From NCBI RefSeq assembly GCF_001653235.2, contig NC_035792.1, positions 4,712,001 through 4,776,000 on the forward strand: DNA of 64,000 nt, in the 5' to 3' direction. Within the stretch, counting starts at the first letter, position 1; every line of letters starts with the position of its first letter. The position numbers and the translations under genes were made by a program. Below, one piece after another: positions 56,915 to 64,000 of this stretch. Source of the DNA: Pochonia chlamydosporia 170 (taxonomy: Eukaryota; Ascomycota; Sordariomycetes; Hypocreales; Clavicipitaceae). The notes below the pieces were generated by a model that did not search any database, was not told where the DNA came from, and was given only the letters and a program-made list of their open reading frames with translations.

Positions 56915-57726
56915 ACCAGTTCAAGAACTTGATATGGGGATATGCCAGTACTACATATTCACATGTTTGTCAACCTCCTCGTCATGCCCTGATACTGCTT
57001 CCAAACGCCTCCTGCGGGCGTCGCCGCGATTCATCTCCTCCACAAACGACTCACGTATTAACCATGTAATTGTACATTCAACATGATTTCCAGTGGATAC
57101 CTAGGTACATAACAGGGGTGTGTAACGCTGATTTCTCGAATTATTTCACCCCTAGACTTGAATTCCAGGACGGGGTATTACTGCGGAACAAGATTATTTG
57201 TGAATAGAAAAGGTTCGGAATTCGGAAAAAAAGGACCAGACCGTCGGTAAACTCAGTCAAAGATGGCTCACACTTCTATCACCTTCATTTTGTCCACTCA
57301 CACCCAAAATCAACTCACTCTGAACTCAGAACGTTCCATCTCAACACTCACTCATCACAGCTGAACTACTCTTCCTGTTCATGAGAAGATATTCCTGCCA
57401 CGCATTCACACCAGCTTGCAGAAGATGAAAACAAAACTTTCCATCAGGTCCTATACATTGCGAAACATACCAGGGCGGGCTGAAAGCGTCAAATTAAGTT
57501 CACCATGCAACGACATACGCCAGAAACTCCTACAATAGCCCGCTGTTGCCTGCGTTTAAGCCCCTGAAACAAAGGTCACCGCAGCACAAATATTCATGGG
57601 TATCGTTGTTTATCGAGGAGTATTTAAGTATATTCTCTTCCCAACTCCAAATAAAACCCAGTGCGCTCAAATCGCCTTTCCTGAATATATGATAATGCAG
57701 CCCGCTCAAAAAGAGACCCCCTACGC

Positions 57727-60558
57727 CTAAGCACGGCCATCCTTCATCTTCTCTCTAAACGCCATAAATTCTCGCATCCGTTTCTCATGATCCTCGCAGG
57801 CATCCATCCATCGTCGTTGCACATCGTTATCCTGTTGAACCCAGCTGAAATATTCCTGTAAATCTCCATCGCCGCGAGCTGCCAGAAATCCATATCCCTT
57901 CTCTGCTCTAGTATTCTCAATCAGCACCTTCCTCGTAGCAAAATGATCTACAACTAAGCCGTTGAAGGAGTCCCATTGTCGTAAATAACTTTCGAAATCG
58001 GAAACATATTTCACCCAAGAACCAGTATCTGGTTTCAACCCGTCAATAGCAACTGTTGGTGGCAGACGGGGCGCCACCGGGGGTTCAGGAAACTCCAGCG
58101 CCGTCGCAGCTTTAGGCATCTTGACAGGCGGCACATCGGACGCTTTGCTCTCAAACGGCAAACTATCCTTCATTCCATTGAGCGACTCCAGCCCATCCTT
58201 TTGCTGAGCGAACGGTGCCACGTTTCTTATGTCTGCAAAGCTTGCCCTAAATTCTTCACTGTCCTCCGACCCTACAGCGTTTGCATCCAATGGAATCTTG
58301 GCTGGCCGCTCTGGTTTTTCGTCTTTGGCCACACCGCCGTCTACTTTGCCGGCACGCCACTCTGGTCGAGATGGTTCGACTGGAATATTTCGCGCCGCCT
58401 GAGTTGCGGTTGCAGTTCTAGTTGCAGTCGCACCAGCGGAAGAGGATATTGGAGAGTCGATATCCATGGCTTGTGGGCTGTCAGTCCCCGACGGTCGACT
58501 CTGTGTCTGTGGATTTCTTCCGCGCCATTCATAAGTCTCTTCTTCGCTACTGCTCTCTTCAACTGCTGCTGCTGTGCCAGCCGTCCGTTTTATCTTCGTC
58601 CTCCTAGAGTTGGTACGACTGGTACGTGTCGGCGAAGCTGACGGCCCGGGTTGTGGTTGGGGAACGAATGTCTGAGCATTGAATTTGTCGCTCCAGCCTT
58701 CAGGATTAAAACCACTCTCGGCCTGCGTAGCATTAGAGGTAGTATTAGCATTATCACGGAGGTGGACGGTAGGCCGCTTAATCGGCGAGCGACGAGCTCT
58801 TCGACTGCGTGGAGAAGACCTGATACCCACATTGGCGTCTGCTTCCCCCGTCCCAGCGTTGAACTGGTACGTGTTTGGGCCGTCATCATTGGCAAAGCGA
58901 GTATTTATGTCGTCCAAGCTACTCTTCGCGAAGCCTTGCCCAGCCGGCGCCTTGGGGGATTCGGCAAATGTGTCATCGTCCACGGGGAAGGTAAAGCTGT
59001 TCGATTCATCGTGGTTAGCTAGCTCTTCTTGGTCCATTGTCGCTCCATCGTTGCCGGCTGACAACATATATCCAGTTCCTTCCTTGAGCCACTGGGCGCC
59101 TTCTTTATTTTTGATAAGACTGTTCAAGATTTTGGTCTGCTGCACTTCAAACGGCAAAAGTGTGACACTACCACCCTTTTTTCCACTCGGAGACCTTTGT
59201 CGATGCATGGTGCCTGAACTATCAAGGCTCGGTTTTGGAGAAGACCATGCAATTCCAGACTTTGCAAACCCTGGATTATACGCAGCAAATAAAGACTGTT
59301 TGCGGAGATTTTGACTCAGAGGAGCTTCATACATTGAGGGTCCGCCTTTGTTATTCGCTGTCGAGTGTGTAAGTTTTGGATTTTCATAGCAGTGTGAAAA
59401 GAGTTTGACTTACAGTTACTGTCCGAAGGAGGTTTGGCGGTTTGGTGGGTGTGATCAGCGGTGAATCTCGCATCGGCTCGAGACTTGAAGGAGGTATTAG
59501 TATGCGTTCCAGCGCTCTCGTCTGCACTCTGTGCCTGTTGATCGCCATCTTTCGGAGCCCGAAGATTTGCATCGACATCTTCTTGCGTCGGTCGCCTTGG
59601 TACACTGGAACTGCGCTGCTTGTCATCTGAAGCTGGTTCCTGGTTAGCACGGCTGTCTCCACGCGCGCTCTTTGCGCGACCCAACGGTACCCCGGCGAAG
59701 GGATCCGTCTTTTCACCGCCCTTGGAAGCATAAGGCGTACCCGGGTAAGATTCAGACGAAGCGCCTTTATCCCTGAACTGGCTTAAAGGATCGGGCATCG
59801 GATTCGGGCCTGGTCGAGGTGGTGGAGGTGGTGGTACATCGCGACGTCCCGACGTGGTATAACCCGCATTTGATACAGGAGGTTCATCCCCAAGCGTCGT
59901 CGAGCGAGGATAGTAGCCAGACTTCCTGGAGCCAAACGAGGCTTCCTGACGTTGTCTCGCAGACTCGGTCCGCGGTGGCTGTCGTGGAGGTGGTGGAGGC
60001 GGCTCTGTTGGACGAGGCTCACCGCGGCCATTCTTCCTCATGTTCTCGAATGCTTTGGCAGCGTTCTTCTTCGCGTCTGGGTCAGATCCAAAGGTTTGCT
60101 TTGCCGTGGGTGGCACGCCACTTGAGAACCTCGTCTGCCATCGTTGTGCTCCAGATGTTGCGTTTCTAGCGGCTGTCGTTCGTCGTGGGGGCGTAGGGAA
60201 CTGTTGGCCAGCGTTGGCCCAAGGATTTCCCTTGACTCCCGAAGCACCAGGATATCGGCTTCGTCCGAGGGTGGCATCGTACTTTGCTTTTGCTGTTGGA
60301 TCCGAGAGAACTTCGTGAGCTTGTTGGATGACCTGAAACTTGGCACTAGCTTCCTGCTCGTTGCCATTATTTCTATCGGGATGGTATTTCAATGCTACAC
60401 CATGATGTCAGCCCAATAAAAAAAGAAAGATAGGCTGCTATCTCTTGCAAGGATGAATTTCCCTCTTACCCAGCTTTCGATATTGCTTCTTGATTGCATC
60501 AATGTCGGCATCGCGTGGCATCCCCAGATCGGCATAGTAATCATTTTCGGGTGCCATC
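57727..60558 (-). CDS. J-domain (DnaJ/Hsp40) protein with a long disordered tail
   Basis: Exons 60558-60480, 60394-59414 and 59357-57727 (84- and 56-bp introns) give 896 residues. The J domain is at the N-terminus: DYYADLGMPRDADIDAIKKQ, HPD at 34-36, then NEQEASAKFQVIQQAHEVLS and YDATLGRSRYPG. Residues about 70-600 are Pro/Ser/Arg-rich and disordered, with several polyproline runs (PPPPPPRQPP, PPPPPPRPGP). The C-terminal 250 residues are more ordered, with WVKYVSDFESYLRQWDSFN and charged helices to the end (FMAFREKMKDGRA). The HPD motif means it can stimulate an Hsp70; no zinc fingers or CTD of class I/II J proteins are seen, so it is class III. The client is unknown. Orthologues with this layout are found in Pezizomycotina, as far as I recall. 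Confidence 0.92.
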
Positions 60559-61727
60559 GAGGGCAGATTTGGCTGGTCCCTAAAGACCGCAACTCGGGAT
60601 AGTAGTCTTGAATCCCAGTGAGGTTCTGACAGTCACCATATCAATATTGCGAATACCGTAAAGTTGCGTCGAGGTGGTCGTCTTCCGTCGTGACGTCGTA
60701 AAGTACTAGCAACAAGCTAAAGGTTGAGGGGTTTGTGCAACTAATCAGGTAGCAACACTGTCAATAAAATGCAGTAAAAGAAATAGCTGCGAGTGCGAGC
60801 TGTTGGCATCCATCGGACAACGGAGGTCAGATGATGAGGATTACCTTGCGAGCCACGACGAACAGATGTGAGATGCAGGTTGACTTACCGGTTGATGTCA
60901 GCCTGACAAAACGACGCAGCAGTGTGTGCAAGAAGGGCTAAATTCCGAAACGTCAAAGAAAGCGGCAGAGAGGAAAATACACGATGAGTTGAGTTCATGG
61001 AGGGTCAAAGTTGCACGACGTTTCGTCACCGTCTTCGCGTTTGTTTGCCTCGCATGAATCTGCCCTGCCGCCAGGGACCAGTTGGCGTGGCGTGTGAAAG
61101 AGAGCGGGACTAGACGGGCCAAGCTGTGTGGTGGTCCCCACGGTGACGCAGTGTGCAATGTGGGCTATTTTTGCCAGGATTTTGATCAAATGGTACCAGT
61201 TGACCTTGATTGGTTTAGCTCGCTTGATAGCTGCATGCATGTGTGATGTGAGATGCGAACCGGGCCACGGCAGTGCAAATTTAAACACGAAGCCTGCCTT
61301 ACTTCGCCTGGGACACTAAACACTCCCAGAACCTGTTAACCCATTTGCATTTATACTCGAAATACAAGCTGACACATTCCACAATGTAAAGGCCCTGCCT
61401 TCCAAAGCGCCTTGTGCTGTCAGACGACAACATACTGTGTGAGTCGTTTTGGTGTTATTTTCTGTCATGTTTGTGGCTGCAGTCGCCACACGATCTTTCC
61501 GCTACATGTATTGTCGGTCCAACAGGGCAGTTTTTATTCTGCGTGGTCATTTTGAATAGCCTCCAGGATATCCGGCATTGGCAAATTGATTATGAAAGAT
61601 GACAGGAGTATCTTTTCGCATCTTCCAGGCACTGTTATCCCATGCGCCTGAAACTCAGGAGTCAGGACCTATAGATGCAACTCCGGCTTCTGCAAGGCGC
61701 AGCTTGGAAAGAGAGAGCCAAGGACGC

Positions 61728-61880
61728 TAGCAGCATGGTAATCTAAATGTATGGGCTAAGGTACCCAGTAGCATGTTAATCCAAGTGCATAAACCAAAAG
61801 TCCTTAGTATTCTGCTGATCTAATTGCATAAGCTAAAGTCCGTAGCAATGTGCTAATGCAAACGCATAAAACGTCTGGTG
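61728..61880 (+). repeat. degenerate tandem repeat, about four units of 36-41 bp
   Basis: Units begin at about 61728, 61769, 61805 and 61843 and share the pattern TAG-CA (or TAGTAT), then T-TAAT, then a GCATAA- or GTATGG-like word and CTAA or CCAAA. Spacing is 41, 36 and 38 bp. The units have diverged, so it is an old repeat. It sits 0.4 kb upstream of the secreted cysteine-rich gene. Confidence 0.55.
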
Positions 61881-62120
61881 TGTTACGATTGAACTCGTGA
61901 TACAATTCTATAATACGCCAAGTAGTTTTTAATAACTACTAACTAATTCAGTATTACTATTGCGCTACTCTGCTTCTTGGGGATTAAGCCTTCCCTTCAC
62001 AGCATGATCAAACCAATTTGGCCATCTGACTAGTATACAATGCAGAATTCGCTGTAACAGAGATTACCTGTATACTCCCAACACAGCTCAAGGGCATGAC
62101 AAGTACAGTAGGCAAGTCTT

Positions 62121-62127
62121 ATAAGTA
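62121..62127 (+). promoter_or_regulatory. TATA-like box of the secreted-protein gene
   Basis: TATAAGT about 149 bp before the ATG at 62270, followed by an A/C-rich leader with CAACAACAACC and CACATA words typical of fungal 5' UTRs. Position and sequence are plausible for a TATA box; unproven. Confidence 0.35.
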
Positions 62128-62269
62128 GAGAGCTATATTCCTGGGTTCTATGCCTTCATTCCATCACATACTGCATTCCAACAACAACCAACAGTCGCTT
62201 CTCATTACGGTTATCAACAACTGCTTCTGATTCCAACCACCTAAACCCTAACATTCGCAAAGCAACAAG

Positions 62270-63529
62270 ATGCGTTTATCACAATTTTTTGCCATGACTC
62301 TTGTCAGTGCGTCCATGGTTGACACCACAGTGTCAGCAGCAAGACTGCCGCCTATAGCTACTGGCGACGACGGAGACGTGCATAGCAAACGTCAAACTAC
62401 TTCCCCCTTGGCTTTGCCTGTACTCAGCGAGGTGGACCAAAATGAACTTATGAGGCTGTACGGCGTGTATAAGTCCGTCAAGAAGATTCAGGACTTTAAC
62501 GAACTAGCGAGCAAGGCTCCCACCGGGAAAGCACTCGAGACGCTCGCCAAAAAGCTTGGAGGCGGATCCTCTGCGAGTAACGTGCGAGGCGCTCTCAACA
62601 GGTTTCCCGGCCAGCCGCAAACTGTGATATATTCGTTTCTTTCAGGCATTGGGGGGTGCTTGTTCCAGGGAAAGGCCCTTACCGAAGCTATTGAGTGCGG
62701 CAAAAACGAAGTTCGCAAAATCAAGGATAACGATGTTGTTGAAGTCCCCGAGACGTGTAATAACCGCCTCGGCCAGTTGGAGCTTTTCGGCACGGGCTGG
62801 CCAGCACCATGCAACGATCCCAATAGCATCACGCACCCGCAGGGCAGTGCTGCACATCGCGCGTTTAAATGGGCTTTCTGCAAGGTATCCTCGGCATTTT
62901 ACCCCAAGGAGCTTCGCGAGATGGAGGCGCGAAACATTGGAACGTGTGAAGACAGGTTCCCAAGCGACCAGCAGATCAAGGATAACCTCTGCAAGAAGTA
63001 CTTTGGCGGTAGTCCATGCGGCGCGACATTTCCCCTAAATAACGAGGAAGACTTTAAGAATGCCAATATCAGGCAAGAGTTGGCCAGGAACTTTTTTTTC
63101 CTCATTCCGCCCCAGGTGAAATTTGAAGGCATGCTCGAACTACAAGAGAAGGGTCCTGAGTTTGTCAATATCTCTAACTCGATGCCGCTTGCTGGCGAAA
63201 CCTGCCTTGGTGGCAAGTGCGGCGAAGTATGCCAGGGAGGCAAATGCATGCCCATGCGCGAGGTTTGCGAGCCTAAATGCATACCGGATGAGGTTGATAT
63301 CGGCAAATGCAACTGCGGTTGGGACCAGATCCGCCAGAAATGCGATAGCTGCCACATCGATAAATGCGGCGAATGCGTCCTGAAGCCTATTACCGCAAAG
63401 GATGGCAACTTCTTTGCCAAAAAGGGCGATGGAGACGACCTTGAACAACTTCACACCGAGTGTCGGGATAACAGCGAGTGCTACTTTGTTCCCGACCGGC
63501 CAATTCCCGCTCTCCCCATCAATCCCTAG
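62270..63529 (+). CDS. secreted cysteine-rich protein, candidate effector
   Basis: One exon, 419 residues. An N-terminal signal peptide (about residues 1-23, MRLSQFFAMTLVSASMVDTT) is followed by a short acidic propeptide and a Kex2-type KR site at 40-41. Residues 50-300 form a domain with six to nine cysteines and helical stretches. A cysteine-dense module covers 312-369, with 12 cysteines in 58 residues (312, 317, 321, 326, 333, 337, 347, 349, 358, 361, 366, 369) and the short internal repeat GGKC. No transmembrane segment or GPI signal. I recognise no family. The AT-rich flanks, no intron and a secreted cysteine-rich product fit an accessory gene, possibly an effector or a defence/adhesion protein; this is inference. 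Start context and signal peptide support the ATG at 62270. Confidence 0.82.
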   Translation: MRLSQFFAMTLVSASMVDTTVSAARLPPIATGDDGDVHSKRQTTSPLALPVLSEVDQNELMRLYGVYKSVKKIQDFNELASKAPTGKALETLAKKLGGGSSASNVRGALNRFPGQPQTVIYSFLSGIGGCLFQGKALTEAIECGKNEVRKIKDNDVVEVPETCNNRLGQLELFGTGWPAPCNDPNSITHPQGSAAHRAFKWAFCKVSSAFYPKELREMEARNIGTCEDRFPSDQQIKDNLCKKYFGGSPCGATFPLNNEEDFKNANIRQELARNFFFLIPPQVKFEGMLELQEKGPEFVNISNSMPLAGETCLGGKCGEVCQGGKCMPMREVCEPKCIPDEVDIGKCNCGWDQIRQKCDSCHIDKCGECVLKPITAKDGNFFAKKGDGDDLEQLHTECRDNSECYFVPDRPIPALPINP

Positions 63530-64000
63530 TATGTTAGGGTTCAATCTCTACTGAGGAGGATAGGATAGGGGCGGAAAATCACACTCAAATAGCAGGGCGA
63601 GCGGGTGCAATGTTGCCAGACTTTATGTTATCAACCTTGAAGTTGGTGTAACGGTCCAAGCGAGTATATGTGACTATAAACAAGTATCTCAAGCCAAGGA
63701 AGAAAGAGAAATCGAGACAAGGAGAAGGAGCAGCCCGTTACAGTTAGTACTACTAGCAAGCAGCATGCCAGCCAGCCTCTATCACCTACGAGACTCTGCC
63801 GAAAATATTACTCTACAGTATACTGCTCTGTAAATTACATTTGACACTAACATCACAATATGCTACATGTGATGTTCTATATTGCAATGTGTTGTGTCAA
63901 CCAGTAGCTTCAGTAGAGGAGCTACTAGTAATGACTCCATGGTCCCCTAGACAGAAGCATCCAGCCGTTTGGAATACAGAGGCAAAAAATACTAGCCATC
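63530..64000. other. right edge, AT-rich 3' flank
   Basis: 3' flank of the secreted-protein gene. No coding frame seen. Holds a nested inverted repeat (63841-63900). Cut by the window end. Confidence 0.5.
63841..63900. repeat. nested inverted repeat
   Basis: Outer arms TTGACAC (63841-63847) and GTGTCAA (63894-63900) enclose inner arms AACATCACA (63849-63857) and TGTGATGTT (63868-63876) with a 10-base loop. It could be the end of a small inverted-repeat element or a structured 3' signal. Confidence 0.6.

Larger units (their letters stand above)
54918..57726. other. 2.8 kb spacer with unassigned open frames
   Basis: Upstream of NMA111 and downstream of the J-domain gene. A direct repeat of GCAAGGCGAG (two copies) is at 55151-55170. 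Two true-ATG frames on the + strand, 55981-56259 and 56375-56914, are listed separately as weak candidates. The rest shows no gene-like signal; a tRNA-like word near 55235-55270 does not fold. Confidence 0.4.
60559..62269. other. 1.7 kb spacer turning AT-rich
   Basis: The left part is the promoter of the J-domain gene. From about 61.6 kb the sequence becomes AT-richer and holds a degenerate tandem repeat (61728-61880) and then a TATA-like box before the secreted-protein gene. No supported coding frame. Confidence 0.5.

Overview
The window is a 64 kb piece of a filamentous ascomycete nuclear chromosome. The evidence is short spliceosomal introns (about 47-131 bp, donors mostly GTAAGT, GTATGT or GTGAGT, branch points such as CTAAC), single-gene transcription units, kilobase-scale spacers and a set of conserved Pezizomycotina genes. 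Protein wording in ERG8, SPT3, kinesin-1, RAD6, AP-2 sigma and NMA111 fits Sordariomycetes, most likely Hypocreales; this placement is inferred from memory of the families and no search was run. I find no rRNA, tRNA, CRISPR array, transposase or polyketide/NRPS cluster.

Layout, left to right. 1-8 kb: a small orphan gene, phosphomevalonate kinase ERG8 (-), and a 1162-residue mitochondrial-type PPR protein (-). 8-11 kb: a long spacer. 11-18.5 kb: ribosome-biogenesis helicase DBP7 (+), a glycine-rich stress-protein-like small gene (+), and a divergent pair of COPI-associated/TVP15-like membrane protein (-) and mitochondrial elongation factor G 2 (+). 18.5-22 kb: spacer with a T25 tract. 22-30 kb: SUN-family cell-wall protein (+), CSN12-like PCI protein (-), mitochondrial acetyl-CoA acetyltransferase (-), RAD6 ubiquitin-conjugating enzyme (+). 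32-42 kb: kinesin-1 heavy chain (+), a six-segment membrane protein (-), leucine carboxyl methyltransferase PPM1 (+), SAGA subunit SPT3 (+, with an apparent frameshift). 42-55 kb: FUSC/BRE4-like membrane protein (-), AP-2 sigma (+), a zinc-knuckle protein (-), IST1 (-), and the HtrA-like protease NMA111 (-). 55-64 kb: long spacers around a J-domain protein (-) and, at the AT-rich right edge, a cysteine-rich secreted protein (+).

Most genes are housekeeping functions (isoprenoid and sterol supply, mitochondrial gene expression, vesicle traffic, ubiquitin and chromatin control) with no sign of one pathway or operon-like system. Every exon/intron model was checked for splice phase by hand, and all close without internal stops except SPT3. 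The points most worth following are the SPT3 frameshift, a compact cluster of five inverted repeats downstream of the SUN gene, the cysteine-rich secreted protein with its repeat-bearing AT-rich flanks, the tandem splice acceptors in PPM1 and the acetyltransferase gene, and an in-frame intronic ATG in IST1. I do not see convincing evidence for a wholly new multi-gene system.
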